In this document: in pieces, positions 1-9,597 of the stretch
Position numbering within the stretch: the stretch's first letter is position 1
Layout: the number at the start of each line of letters is the position of its first letter
NCBI RefSeq assembly: GCF_014642405.1
Contig: NZ_BMIN01000012.1
Coordinates: 1 to 64,000, forward strand
Direction of reading: 5' to 3'
Source of the DNA: Pontibacillus salipaludis
Lineage (GTDB): Bacteria; Bacillota; Bacilli; Bacillales; BH030062
DNA length: 64,000 nucleotides
Program-made: the position numbers and the translations under genes
The notes under the pieces: model-generated
Seen by the model: only the letters and a program-made list of their open reading frames with translations
What the model was told of the DNA's origin: nothing
The model's database searches: none

Positions 1-126
1 TCTAGGGCTTCGTAGTTTATCTCATCGATATAAACTTTTACGTCAAACTTAAGGAAACCGCCGAGTACGGACCCGTACGCTCGGTGGTGTGAGAGGACGG
101 AGGTTAGTCACCTCCTCCTACTCGAT
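1..126 (+). mobile_element. Group II intron, 3' end (domains V and VI)
   Basis: The window opens inside the 3' part of a group II intron. Bases 58-87 fold as a domain V: an 8-bp proximal stem (CCGCCGAG with CTCGGTGG), a two-base CG bulge at 78-79, a 4-bp distal stem (TACG/CGTA) and a four-base loop. A CGC triad sits near the base of the 5' strand (59-61), where the catalytic triad is expected. Bases 91-123 fold as a domain VI: GGAGG pairs with CCTCC and an unpaired A at 120 fits the branch point, seven bases from a terminal AT at 125-126. The maturase/reverse transcriptase ORF and 5' end would lie upstream of the window, so intactness cannot be judged. Confidence 0.75.
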
Positions 127-135
127 TATTCCTAT

Positions 136-155
136 CATATAAGCGCCCTTATATG
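136..155. repeat. Perfect hairpin just downstream of the intron end
   Basis: CATATAAG and CTTATATG pair perfectly around a CGCC loop, nine bases after the predicted 3' splice site. No T-run follows, so it is not an obvious terminator. It lies in the 3' exon. Confidence 0.5.
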
Positions 156-215
156 GAAGAGTTGAAGCTGAGACCCTAGAGCTGAAACGGGGTCGTTACG
201 TTTGATGAGTGCTTA

Positions 216-341
216 GGGGTGTCTGGGGAACGAATCGCTTTCCGCGGGCGAGCTGTCGAGCCTCCTCGTTCGCTAGCGCTCTCTGTGGGGTCTCGTCGAC
301 CTCTTTCTCCCGCAGGAGTCTCCTCGTTCCCCAGACACCCC
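216..341 (-). repeat. Palindromic intergenic element, copy A
   Basis: About 126 bp bounded by an 18-bp perfect terminal inverted repeat (GGGGTGTCTGGGGAACGA and its complement). On the minus strand the interior carries blocks shared with the copies at 436, 9471 and 9780: GACTCCTGCGG, a GGAGAC/GACCCCG block, GAGGAGGCT, and GCGGAAAGCGA near the 3' end. It is nearly the reverse complement of copy D at 9780-9906. Similar elements are widespread between Bacillaceae genes. I see no ORF worth calling in it. Confidence 0.8.
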
Positions 342-435
342 TCCCTATATTCTTGCGAACGTCCCCACTGCTTAAGCGTGGCGGACAATAACGAGGAATC
401 AAAATGTGGTATGTTTTCGTTACTGTTAATACGGT

Positions 436-565
436 AAAGGTGGTCCGAGAAATTGCGAGACTCCTGCGGCAAGAGGAGCCTAGGGGAGACCCCGGAAGAA
501 GCGTGAGCGACTGAGGAGGCTCTCCAGCTCGCCGCGGAAAGCGAGTGATTTCTCGGACCACCTTT
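436..565 (+). repeat. Palindromic intergenic element, copy B
   Basis: Same family as copy A, in the opposite orientation. It has a different but still perfect 18-bp terminal inverted repeat (AAAGGTGGTCCGAGAAAT and its complement). The interior blocks GACTCCTGCGG and GCGGAAAGCGAGT are conserved, while the arms share no sequence with copies A, C or D. Confidence 0.8.
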
Positions 566-633
566 AAGCTCAATTCAAGCAAACGGAAACATTCTCCCGT
601 CTTAGTCTTCCAATTTATCGCTAAGGCATAACA

Positions 634-1791
634 TTAAGAATGGGCGCGATTCGTTGGTAATGATACTTTTAGTCGAAGGCTGATATAGGCCAATCCCATA
701 AACAAAACTGCACAACTGATGAGCACGCCTTGGAAAGGGACAATGGCTGCTCCTAAGCTTCCGATGCTGGCGCCTGTTAGTAGTGTGAACGAGTAGATCG
801 ACACCGCACTAGCGCGTGCTTGTTTGCTGCATTGTCCAACAAGCAAGATCACCATGGGGATGGTTAGCGAGGTGGATGCAATCATGAAGATGGAAGCGGC
901 TAGGAGTGTCCATGTATTGAGAATCAGTAATGGAAGGGAAAAGCCGATTGTAACAGCTAGAAGACTCATGCCTAAGACGAACGGTGCTCCGAATCGTTGT
1001 TGCAACGGGCCGGCGAAGAAGGCAGGGAGAATTCCGATTAGTCCTATTACCCGGAAACCTTGCAGGGAAAAGGGAATATTAATTTCTCCTCTGGCAATTA
1101 ACCATTCAAAACTCCCGTAAAACAACATGACGGTAAAAAGAAGGAAAAAGGTAATTCCATATAGTTTTTGCAAGGGTCTGAACTGAAAAAATGATAAAAT
1201 AGGAGATAATGAAAATAACGTTTGAAAGGTTTTAGGTTTTGAGGAAACAAGAAATTGTTTCAATAGCAAAAAGCAGATGCTATAAAGTAAGCAAAAGCCA
1301 AAAAAGACCGTACGATACGTTCCGTAACTAGCTAGTTCTACTGCAATCATTTGCCCAAAGATCCCGGCGAATAAGAAGCCCGTATTAATCATCGCGATGA
1401 CGAAGGGTTGCTCTTTTCCTTTAAAGTGTTCGAAGGAATAGGCAAATGCAGTCGGTGCGAAACTTGCAGCAAGGACCCCTTGAGCAGCGCGTAGTATGAT
1501 AAAAAGCCAAAAGGTCGGCATAAGTCCAACGAGTAAGGTGACGAGAGTAAGCGCCGCCATACCGCATAGCAGGACCTTTTTGTGTGGTAGTTTATCGGCT
1601 AGCATCCCGAAGAAGAACAATCCAACCGCATAAGGGAAAATAAACATTGAACTGGCTAGAGAGACTACGGAGTCGGATACACCGTACAACTGTGCGATTT
1701 CAGAATGGAGAGGAAGCATGGTGTAGAGGTTGCTTGCGATGAAGATACCGGTAAAGATCAACGCGCCTGCCATTAGCTTTGATTTTAGCAA
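634..1791 (-). CDS. MFS transporter, 12 TM, drug/metabolite efflux type
   Basis: This 385-residue protein consists almost entirely of hydrophobic helices. A charged loop after the second helix (GMLADKLPHKK, about residues 62-72) matches the Major Facilitator loop 2-3 signature. The layout fits a proton-coupled exporter of the inner membrane. The substrate cannot be read from the sequence. The start is TTG at 1791: AGGAG lies 7 bases upstream, whereas the first ATG (residue 7) has no suitable site. It is divergent from addB with a 76-bp gap, so both promoters lie in 1792-1867. It is followed by palindromic element B. No break or truncation is seen. Confidence 0.85.
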   Translation of the reverse strand: MLKSKLMAGALIFTGIFIASNLYTMLPLHSEIAQLYGVSDSVVSLASSMFIFPYAVGLFFFGMLADKLPHKKVLLCGMAALTLVTLLVGLMPTFWLFIILRAAQGVLAASFAPTAFAYSFEHFKGKEQPFVIAMINTGFLFAGIFGQMIAVELASYGTYRTVFFGFCLLYSICFLLLKQFLVSSKPKTFQTLFSLSPILSFFQFRPLQKLYGITFFLLFTVMLFYGSFEWLIARGEINIPFSLQGFRVIGLIGILPAFFAGPLQQRFGAPFVLGMSLLAVTIGFSLPLLILNTWTLLAASIFMIASTSLTIPMVILLVGQCSKQARASAVSIYSFTLLTGASIGSLGAAIVPFQGVLISCAVLFMGLAYISLRLKVSLPTNRAHS

Positions 1792-1867
1792 GGGATCACT
1801 CCTCTATACTATCGTAGTCGTACTGTATGCAAAACACTAAAAAACGTTCATGGAGTGGAGGTAACGA

Positions 1868-4800
1868 ATGAGTATACGATTTTTATTAGGAAGAGCTGGT
1901 GCTGGAAAGAGTACTCAGTGTCTTGAAGAAATAAGAGAAAGTTTGAAGGAATCTCCTCAAGGGTCTCCCATTCTCTATATGGTTCCTGATCAGATGACGT
2001 TCCAGCAAGAATATGCCCTTTTAAAGCAAGAAGGAATTGAAGGGAGTATTCGCGCTCAAGTATTTAGCTTCTCCCGTCTTGCCTGGCGTGTGCTTCAGGA
2101 AACAGGTGGCGGAACGAAGAAGATGATTAGCTCTACGGGCGTCCAGATGATGCTTCGTAAAATCACTGAAGAACGTAAATCAGATTGGAATGTGTTCCAA
2201 AAGGCGATCGAAAAGCAAGGGTTTATTGAACAATTAGAAACGATGATTACAGAATTTAAGCGGTATCGGATTACACCTGAGTCGTTAAATGAATACATCG
2301 GCTCGATGGGAGATTATAAACACCCATACCCTGGAGAAGAAGCTCTGCAGCATAAACTAGAAGACTTATCGTACATATATGAACAGCTTATGATCGCCCT
2401 TCGTGAGCAATATATTGATAGTGAGGATCAATTGCAACTTCTTGCTGAGAAGATTGAGGAAGCTGATTCATTAAATGGGGCTGAAATTTATTTAGATGGC
2501 TTCCATAGATTTACGCCTCAAGAACTTGTGGTCTTACAAGCTCTTATGAAGAAAGCGAAACGCGTAACAATTGCTCTTACGCTAGATCAGCCCCGCTACG
2601 GAGAGATTGATGAACTTGATCTCTTCCATCAGACCGCTCACACATTCCAAGATTTAGAGCGAACGGCACAGGAAGTAAATGTTCCGGTTGAAGAGGTGAA
2701 ATATGTATATGGCGGCGAAGGGCGCTTTGAGCGTCGTCCGGCTTTTGAACACCTTGAGCATTACTTTACAACAAGACCGGCCCCAGGATATCAGGAGAAG
2801 GCTCCGGTTACAGTAGCCCAAGCGGTTCATCCCCGAGCTGAAGTGGAAGGGGTCGCGCAGGAGATTATAGAACTCGTACGCGATAAAGGGTATCGATATC
2901 AAGATATGGCCGTTTTAATACGTGAGCCTGACGTCTATCATGACTTGATTCAAACCGTGTTTGAGGATTACCGAATCCCGGTCTTTATTGATGAGAAGCG
3001 GACGATGTTGAATCATCCGCTCGTTGAATTTGTAAGGTCAGCTCTTGATGTTATTGAAGGGAACTGGCGGTATGAGGCTATATTCCGTTTGTTAAAAACA
3101 GATTTTTTCCCTTTAGGGGACAGAGAACATCCGCTTACTCAGGATGCGATTGATGAACTTGAAAATTATTGCCTCGAGTATGGTGTCCGGACGAAAAAAC
3201 GCTGGATTAGTGAAGAGCCATGGAGGTTTCAGCGATTCAGGGGCTTTGACCATTTATCTCAAACCGATGAAGAGAAGAAGAAAGAAGAGCGTATTAATCG
3301 CCTTCGCGATCAGGTCGTTAAGATTCTTCTGCCTTTCGATGAGCAAATCCGGGAAGCGTCTACCGTTAAAGAACGCTCACAAGTCCTGTTTCAGTGGCTA
3401 GAAGAGCTGCGGGTACCAAGTACGTTAGATCATTGGCGCGATTGGTATGACGAACGTGGTCAAATTGAGAAGTCCCGCGAACAAGAACAAGTATGGGATG
3501 CGGTTATTGGACTATTCGATGAGATGGTTGAAATGATTGGGAACGATAAAATCTCATTACAGCTTTACAGAACAACGATGGAAACGGGTCTTGAATCGTT
3601 AGACTTCTCTCATGTCCCGCCTAGCATGGATCATGTTATTGTCGGAAGCGTGGATCGCTCGCGTATTACAGGGATTAAAAGTGCGTTTCTCCTTGGGGTG
3701 AACGAAGGATTGTGGCCGATGAAGCCGCAAGCAGAAGGGATGATCTCAGAACAAGAACGGGAATTGCTGTCTGAACATGGCGTCCAGCTTGCCGACAGCA
3801 GTAAACGTCAACTTCTCGACGACCATTTTTATGTGTATCTTGCCTTTACGGCAGCTTCTGACTACTTATGGGTTAGTTATCCCCTTAGTAACGAAGAGGG
3901 AAAAGCGAAGGTTCCGTCTTCCATGGTTAAACGAATGAAGGAATTATTCCCATACTGTGAGGAAAAATCGCTCCTTGAAGAAGGCGACGATCATGAGGAA
4001 ACAGAGCGATTCATTACAACTCCTCAGAAGACACGCTCTGTTTTAACAGCACAGCTTTCTCGTTACCTGCGAGGGTATCCGATGAAGGATGTTTGGTGGG
4101 ATGTACTTGATTGGTTTATCGCTCATGACACGAACGCAATCGATACAAAGCGTGTTCTATTGAGCTTATTCTATAAAAATAAACCGTCTAACCTAGGACG
4201 TAATACGACCGATCACTTGTATCCAAAACAAGTGAAAGCGAGTGTGTCTCGTTTAGAGACGTACTATCGCTGTTCGTATCAGCATTTTGCGAAATACGGG
4301 TTAGGTTTACAAGAACGGTCTGTTTATAAGCTTGATGCACCAGATATTGGACAGTTGTTCCACGAAGCTTTAAAACAAATTACCGAGTGGATTCAGGTTG
4401 AGGGACGTGAATGGAATAGCATTACGGAGAATGACACGAACCAGTATGCCAAACGAGCGGTTCATGAACTCTCGCCTATTCTGCAGCACCAGATTCTTTA
4501 TAGCTCAAACCGTTATCAGTACATTCAGCAAAAGCTTCAAGACGTAGTAGCTCGAGCAGCATACATGCTGAGTGAACAGGCGAAACAAAGTCAGTTTGCC
4601 CCAGTAGGACTAGAAGTCGGCTTTGGACCTGATGATAAGATCCCGCCGATGACGTTAGATCTTGCGAATGGATTCGAGTTAATGCTAAGAGGGCGGATTG
4701 ACCGAGTAGACCGTGCGCAAGGAGACGAAGGGCTTTTACTTCGAATTATTGATTATAAGTCTAGTGCGAAGGGGCTTGATCTTGTTGAAGTATATTACGG

Positions 4801-5365
4801 CTTGGCTCTGCAGATGCTCGCCTATTTAGACGTGGTGCTTTCTCATTCGGATACGTGGCTTGGTACACAGGCAACTCCGGCTGGGGTGTTGTATTTCCAC
4901 GTGCACAATCCAATGATTTCAGGATCACAGCTTCTAAAAGACACAGAAATTCAAGACGAGCTCTTTAAGAAGTTTAAAATGCAAGGACTCCTTGTAGAAG
5001 ATGAGCAAATCGTGAAAATGATGGATACGAATTTAGATACAGGGATGAGTAAAATCGTACCGGCTGGTTTGAAGAAGGCTGGAGGATTCCGGAAGGGCTC
5101 GCAGACGGCTGAAGAAGCAGCCTTCAAGCACTTGCAAAGTTATGTAAGGGATATGATGAAATCTGCAGGTGAATCGATTACAAACGGAAAAGTCGATTTA
5201 AATCCATTTCAGAAGAATCAGCAGGTCGCTTGTACATTCTGTGACTATCGCTCTGTTTGTCAATTCGACCCGACACTTGAAGAGAACCAGTACCGAACGA
5301 TAAAACCGATGAAGGATGAAGATATATTGCAACAAATTGTGAAGCAAGAGGGGGATGATGAGTAA
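1868..5365 (+). CDS. addB: AddB subunit of AddAB helicase-nuclease
   Basis: AddB pairs with AddA in the ATP-dependent helicase/nuclease that resects double-strand breaks and loads RecA after Chi recognition, the Gram-positive counterpart of RecBCD. The 1165 residues show a Walker A at 8-16 (GRAGAGKST). A C-terminal RecB-type nuclease domain contains DYKSS and a QMLAYLD helix. The four cysteines of the 4Fe-4S pin are C802, C1122, C1125 and C1131 (CTFCDYRSVC), spaced as in B. subtilis AddB. A GGAGG site precedes the ATG at 1868. The stop codon overlaps the addA start (TAATG), so translation is probably coupled. The length is normal for the family. Confidence 0.97.
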   Translation: MSIRFLLGRAGAGKSTQCLEEIRESLKESPQGSPILYMVPDQMTFQQEYALLKQEGIEGSIRAQVFSFSRLAWRVLQETGGGTKKMISSTGVQMMLRKITEERKSDWNVFQKAIEKQGFIEQLETMITEFKRYRITPESLNEYIGSMGDYKHPYPGEEALQHKLEDLSYIYEQLMIALREQYIDSEDQLQLLAEKIEEADSLNGAEIYLDGFHRFTPQELVVLQALMKKAKRVTIALTLDQPRYGEIDELDLFHQTAHTFQDLERTAQEVNVPVEEVKYVYGGEGRFERRPAFEHLEHYFTTRPAPGYQEKAPVTVAQAVHPRAEVEGVAQEIIELVRDKGYRYQDMAVLIREPDVYHDLIQTVFEDYRIPVFIDEKRTMLNHPLVEFVRSALDVIEGNWRYEAIFRLLKTDFFPLGDREHPLTQDAIDELENYCLEYGVRTKKRWISEEPWRFQRFRGFDHLSQTDEEKKKEERINRLRDQVVKILLPFDEQIREASTVKERSQVLFQWLEELRVPSTLDHWRDWYDERGQIEKSREQEQVWDAVIGLFDEMVEMIGNDKISLQLYRTTMETGLESLDFSHVPPSMDHVIVGSVDRSRITGIKSAFLLGVNEGLWPMKPQAEGMISEQERELLSEHGVQLADSSKRQLLDDHFYVYLAFTAASDYLWVSYPLSNEEGKAKVPSSMVKRMKELFPYCEEKSLLEEGDDHEETERFITTPQKTRSVLTAQLSRYLRGYPMKDVWWDVLDWFIAHDTNAIDTKRVLLSLFYKNKPSNLGRNTTDHLYPKQVKASVSRLETYYRCSYQHFAKYGLGLQERSVYKLDAPDIGQLFHEALKQITEWIQVEGREWNSITENDTNQYAKRAVHELSPILQHQILYSSNRYQYIQQKLQDVVARAAYMLSEQAKQSQFAPVGLEVGFGPDDKIPPMTLDLANGFELMLRGRIDRVDRAQGDEGLLLRIIDYKSSAKGLDLVEVYYGLALQMLAYLDVVLSHSDTWLGTQATPAGVLYFHVHNPMISGSQLLKDTEIQDELFKKFKMQGLLVEDEQIVKMMDTNLDTGMSKIVPAGLKKAGGFRKGSQTAEEAAFKHLQSYVRDMMKSAGESITNGKVDLNPFQKNQQVACTFCDYRSVCQFDPTLEENQYRTIKPMKDEDILQQIVKQEGDDE

Positions 5366-8300
5366 TGCCATCCTGGACTCCAGAACAAGAACAAGCCATT
5401 TACACAAGCGGAAAGGACGTCCTCGTATCAGCGGCTGCCGGATCAGGGAAAACCGCTGTTCTCGTTGAACGTATTATTCAGAAACTCTTGAATCAGGACA
5501 ATCCAACAGACATTGATACCTTGCTTGTCGTGACATTCACCAATGCCGCTGCACAGGAAATGAGAAACCGTGTTGGAGAAGCCTTAGAGAAAGCATTAGA
5601 AGAAAATCCGGGCTCCATGCATTTGAAGAAACAACTTTCACTGTTGCAGCGTGCCTCCATATCGACGCTTCACTCATTTTGTCTTGATGTTGTGCGTCGT
5701 TATGCTTACCAGCTTGATTTAGACCCTCAGTTTCGGATTGCTGATGAAGTAGAAGGAGACCTTATTCGTCAGGAAATTTTAGAGGATTTGTTTGAAGAAT
5801 GGTATGGGAAAGAAGGAGAAGAACGGGATGCTTTCTTTGAAGTGGTCAATCGTTTCTCAGGGGACAGAAGTGACCAGGAAGTTGAATCACTCATGCTTTC
5901 CGTTTATAACTTCGCGATGCAAAATCCGTGGCCAGATACGTGGATGGAGAAAGTTTCTGCGATGTATCACGTTTCAGAAGATACACCTGAAGAGGAGATC
6001 GAGTGGCTCAATATTTTAAAACGGGAAGTGAAAAGTCAGCTTACAGCCATGTTTGCTGATTCAGAACAAGCCTTGAACCTGACTCGCGAGCCTGATGGTC
6101 CTTATCATTATGCTGAAGCTATTGATGACGACCGAGAGAAAATGCAAAATGCTCTAGGGCTTGTGGATATTTCTTGGCACGATCTTCAGCAGTTTATGGA
6201 GACTACTGGTGGCTTTAAAGCCCTGTCTCGAAAAAAGGTGGAGTGTTCTGAAGAATTAAAGGATCAGGTGAAGGCTCTTCGGGACCGTTATAAGAAACGC
6301 TTTGCTTCCCTTAAAGAGGATTGGTTTGCCCGTTCTCTTTCGGCACACCTAGGCGATATGCAGACACTTGCGCCTGTTGTCGACCAGCTTATGATCCTTG
6401 TGAAAGAGTTTCATGTACGTTTCCAAAAGAAGAAGAAAGAGCAAGCGCTTGTTGATTTCGCCGACCTTGAGCACTATTGCTTACAAGTGTTGATGGATGA
6501 GGCGTCAACGCCAGGGGATATAAAACCTTCAGAAGTAGCGAAAGGCTATCAGTCTCAGTTTACCGAGCTGTTGGTAGACGAATATCAGGATACAAACCTT
6601 GTTCAGGAAACCATTTTACGAATGGTGACAGATGGTGAGCATGCAGGAAATCTCTTCATGGTAGGAGACGTAAAGCAAAGTATTTATCGTTTCCGTCACG
6701 CTGAACCGACGCTTTTCTTACAAAAATATAAAGAATTCGCGGGAGAGGATCACCCTTCAGAGCGGATTGACTTAGCGCGTAACTTCCGAAGTCGAAAAGA
6801 AGTTCTCCACGGAACGAACTATATCTTCCGCCAGCTTCTTGATGAAGAAGTCGGAGAGATGACGTATGACAAAGATGCCGAGCTGATTTACAGCAATACG
6901 ATCTACGACGAATTGACCTCAACCGATGCTGATGCAGAATTAATGATTATTGACCGGCAGGCGCCTGAAGATCCATCTGAACTAGAAGCAGGACAAGAAG
7001 GCTTTCAGGATCTTGAAAAAGCCCAAATTGAAGCCCGTGCCTATGCCCAAAAGATTAAACAGTGGCTTGGCCACGGCGATGAAGATGCGCTTCAGGTTGT
7101 GGATAAAGAAACAGGAATGAAGCGAAGTATCCAGTTCCGCGATATTGTAATCCTTATGCGTTCCATGACGTGGGCGCCGACCATTGTGGAAGAACTAAAG
7201 CAACAAGGGATACCGGTTTATGCGGAGCTGTCTTCGGGGTATTTTGAAGCGATTGAAATCAAAATCATGATCAGTCTCTTGAAAGTGATCGATAACCCAA
7301 GACAAGATATCCCACTTGCTTCTGTCCTTCGCTCTCCGATTGTTGGCTTGAACGAGGATGAGCTTACAAATGTTCGTTTAGCGAAGCGGAAAGCGTCTTA
7401 TTATGAAGCTCTAAAAGCTTACAAGCGTGTAGGAGATGACGCTAGCTTAATAGAGAAGGTTGAGCACTTCCTAATGAGACTGGAAATATGGAGGGTACGG
7501 GCTAGACAAGGGTCTTTATCAGAGCTGATTTGGCAAGTATATAGGGAAACAGGCTATTATGACTTTGTTGGAGGCATTCCGGGCGGACGTCAACGTCAGG
7601 CTAACCTTCGTGCTCTCTATGACCGCTCGCGCAGTTATGAAGCTACATCGTTCAGAGGCTTGTTTCGCTTCCTTCGTTTTATTGAACGAATTGAAGAGCG
7701 AGGAGAAGACCTCGGTGCAGCGAAAGCTCTTGGTGAGCAAGAGGACGTGGTTCGTATTATGACCATACACAAGAGTAAAGGTCTTGAGTTCCCAGCCGTT
7801 CTGCTTGGAGGTATGGATAAACAGTTCAACCAGCAGGACTTAATGTCGAAGTACTTGTTACATAAGGATCACGGGTTCGGAAGTAAGTTTATAGATCCAG
7901 AGAAGCGGATTATGTACCCAACGCTTGCCTACCACGCTTTGAAAAAAGAGAAGCAGCGTGAGCTCCTTGCTGAGGAGATGCGCGTGTTGTATGTAGCGTT
8001 AACACGTGCGAAAGAAAAGCTCGTTATGATCGGGAACGTAGCTTCACTTGAGAAGAAGCTTGATAAATGGCGTGAATGGGTCGAACATCCACATTGGGTA
8101 CTCCCGGCTCATTACAGGTTAGAATCGAAGTCTTATTTAGATTGGGTAGCTCCGGCCCTTATTCGTCACGAGCAAAATGAAGAATTGCGTGGTGCTGGTT
8201 CCATCATGCGTGTACCTGAAGCCATTGTGAACGATGAATCCTCGTGGCGCGTTAGTCTTCTTCACAGCAGTGCATATGCGAATCCAAATCGGGTGGAAGA

Positions 8301-9090
8301 GAAACAAAGTGAAGCCTTAGAAGAAGCGATTCGAGAGTGGAAGCAGGTAGGCGAAACAAAAGGCGAAGAGGAAGAAGTAAACAGGCGTCTGTCCTTTATG
8401 TATCCTCACCAAAATGCCATTCACCATCGTGCGAAGCAGTCTGTAACCGAACTGAAGAGGCAGAGAGAAGTACCTGATGAATATAGTGCTGACTCGTTAA
8501 TTCGAGAATTCAAACGACCAATCGTTCAGCGGCCTCGCTTTATGCAAGAAAACCGCTCCTTAACAGCAGCAGAGGCGGGGAGTGCCATGCACACGGTCAT
8601 GCAGCATCTACCGTTTACAAAGAAATTAACTGCTGCTGAAATTGAAGAGTATGTGGAGCAGTTCGTAGAGAAAGAACACCTCACAAGAGAGGAAGCGGAT
8701 GCGATTAACGTGGAGGCCATTGAAGCGTTCTTTGAAAGTGAAATGGGCGAAATGATTATGAATTCTACAGAAGTATATCGCGAAGTTCCGTTCACCCTGA
8801 CATTGCCAGCTCATGAAGTGTATGCCGACTGGAAAGAAGAAACCGACGAGAAAGTATTTGTCCAAGGTGTCATCGACTGTATCATCCCTGGAGAGAATGG
8901 CTGGATTATTCTTGATTATAAAACCGATAAAATTCAAGAAGGGCAAAATGAAGAGTCGTTAAAAGAGCGCTACAGAACCCAGCTCTCTCTTTATGCAGAA
9001 GCATTAAGTCGCATTTGGCGCAGGCCCATCACAGCCCAATACCTTTATTTCTTTGATGCATCGTTGTTAACACGAGTAGACGAGAGGTGA
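5365..9090 (+). CDS. addA: AddA helicase-nuclease subunit
   Basis: AddA is the UvrD/RecB-type 3'-5' helicase and nuclease of the AddAB complex. The 1241-residue protein has a Walker A at 23-30 (AAAGSGKT), the Walker B/helicase II motif DEYQDT near residue 407, a VGDVKQSIYRFR motif III region, a late helicase motif with YVALTRAKEK, and a C-terminal nuclease motif (DYKTDK) near residue 1185. It overlaps addB by one base and is followed four bases later by hlpB, so addBA-hlpB is one transcription unit. In B. subtilis sbcD and sbcC lie between addA and hlpB; here they are absent. Confidence 0.97.
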   Translation: MPSWTPEQEQAIYTSGKDVLVSAAAGSGKTAVLVERIIQKLLNQDNPTDIDTLLVVTFTNAAAQEMRNRVGEALEKALEENPGSMHLKKQLSLLQRASISTLHSFCLDVVRRYAYQLDLDPQFRIADEVEGDLIRQEILEDLFEEWYGKEGEERDAFFEVVNRFSGDRSDQEVESLMLSVYNFAMQNPWPDTWMEKVSAMYHVSEDTPEEEIEWLNILKREVKSQLTAMFADSEQALNLTREPDGPYHYAEAIDDDREKMQNALGLVDISWHDLQQFMETTGGFKALSRKKVECSEELKDQVKALRDRYKKRFASLKEDWFARSLSAHLGDMQTLAPVVDQLMILVKEFHVRFQKKKKEQALVDFADLEHYCLQVLMDEASTPGDIKPSEVAKGYQSQFTELLVDEYQDTNLVQETILRMVTDGEHAGNLFMVGDVKQSIYRFRHAEPTLFLQKYKEFAGEDHPSERIDLARNFRSRKEVLHGTNYIFRQLLDEEVGEMTYDKDAELIYSNTIYDELTSTDADAELMIIDRQAPEDPSELEAGQEGFQDLEKAQIEARAYAQKIKQWLGHGDEDALQVVDKETGMKRSIQFRDIVILMRSMTWAPTIVEELKQQGIPVYAELSSGYFEAIEIKIMISLLKVIDNPRQDIPLASVLRSPIVGLNEDELTNVRLAKRKASYYEALKAYKRVGDDASLIEKVEHFLMRLEIWRVRARQGSLSELIWQVYRETGYYDFVGGIPGGRQRQANLRALYDRSRSYEATSFRGLFRFLRFIERIEERGEDLGAAKALGEQEDVVRIMTIHKSKGLEFPAVLLGGMDKQFNQQDLMSKYLLHKDHGFGSKFIDPEKRIMYPTLAYHALKKEKQRELLAEEMRVLYVALTRAKEKLVMIGNVASLEKKLDKWREWVEHPHWVLPAHYRLESKSYLDWVAPALIRHEQNEELRGAGSIMRVPEAIVNDESSWRVSLLHSSAYANPNRVEEKQSEALEEAIREWKQVGETKGEEEEVNRRLSFMYPHQNAIHHRAKQSVTELKRQREVPDEYSADSLIREFKRPIVQRPRFMQENRSLTAAEAGSAMHTVMQHLPFTKKLTAAEIEEYVEQFVEKEHLTREEADAINVEAIEAFFESEMGEMIMNSTEVYREVPFTLTLPAHEVYADWKEETDEKVFVQGVIDCIIPGENGWIILDYKTDKIQEGQNEESLKERYRTQLSLYAEALSRIWRRPITAQYLYFFDASLLTRVDER

Positions 9091-9094
9091 TGAA

Positions 9095-9382
9095 ATGGCC
9101 CAGCAAGAATCGTGTGAGTTATGCGGACGGGGTCCTATTGAAACAACCGAGCACCACTTAGTCCCGAGGCAATACGGAGGCGCAGAAGGTCCAACAGCTG
9201 AATTGTGCAAAGCCTGTCACAAGCAAATTCATGCGCTATTCACCAATGCAGAATTAGCCGGGTTTTACAACACAATCGAACGCCTACGTGACCATCCTGA
9301 TATGGAGAAATATATTAAATGGGTAAAGAAACAAGATCCGCATAAGAAGATTACGATTAAGAAAGCCAACCGCAAAAAGTAA
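9095..9382 (+). CDS. hlpB: HNH-family protein HlpB (YisB)
   Basis: A 95-residue protein with a zinc-binding HNH fold: CELC at residues 7-10, a second CxxC (CKAC), and the HH/LVPRQYGG core between them. In B. subtilis the homologue YisB/HlpB (HNH-like protein) is encoded next to addAB and is genetically linked to AddAB-dependent DNA repair. Here it follows addA after only four bases, which supports a joint role. Whether it cleaves DNA is not shown by sequence alone. The ATG at 9095 is preceded by GAGAGGTGA, which is also the end of addA. A strong terminator closes the operon at 9388. Confidence 0.85.
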   Translation: MAQQESCELCGRGPIETTEHHLVPRQYGGAEGPTAELCKACHKQIHALFTNAELAGFYNTIERLRDHPDMEKYIKWVKKQDPHKKITIKKANRKK

Positions 9383-9387
9383 CCAGT

Positions 9388-9423
9388 AAAACGGCCAAGG
9401 AGGAATCTCCTTGGCCGTTTTTG
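9388..9423 (+). terminator. Rho-independent terminator of addBA-hlpB
   Basis: A GC-rich stem (ACGGCCAAGGAG with CTCCTTGGCCGT) with a GAAT loop is followed by TTTTT directly after hlpB. Confidence 0.9.
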
Positions 9424-9470
9424 AATGACTAATTTGGGAATGCAATGGTCCTTTACTGTAAAAAGTGCTT

Positions 9471-9597
9471 GGGCAGGCTTGGGGACAACTCGCTTTCCTG
9501 CGGGGAGCTGGGAAGCCTCCTCGTTCGCTTTCGCTCTCTGTGGGGTCTCCCCTAGGCTCCTTACCCCGCGGGAGTCTCGCAGTCCCCAAGCCTGCCC
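9471..9597 (-). repeat. Palindromic intergenic element, copy C
   Basis: A member of the same family as copies A, B and D. The terminal inverted repeat is GGGCAGGCTTGGGGAC and its complement (16 bp, perfect). The interior has GGGGTCTCC, CCGCGGGAGTCTCGC and CTCGCTTTCCTGCGG, the complements of the conserved blocks in copies B and D. Confidence 0.8.

Noticed and set aside
176-582. Several overlapping open frames of 60-128 codons on both strands
   Set aside because: They lie in the palindromic elements, have no ribosome sites and exist on both strands because the elements are GC-rich inverted repeats.
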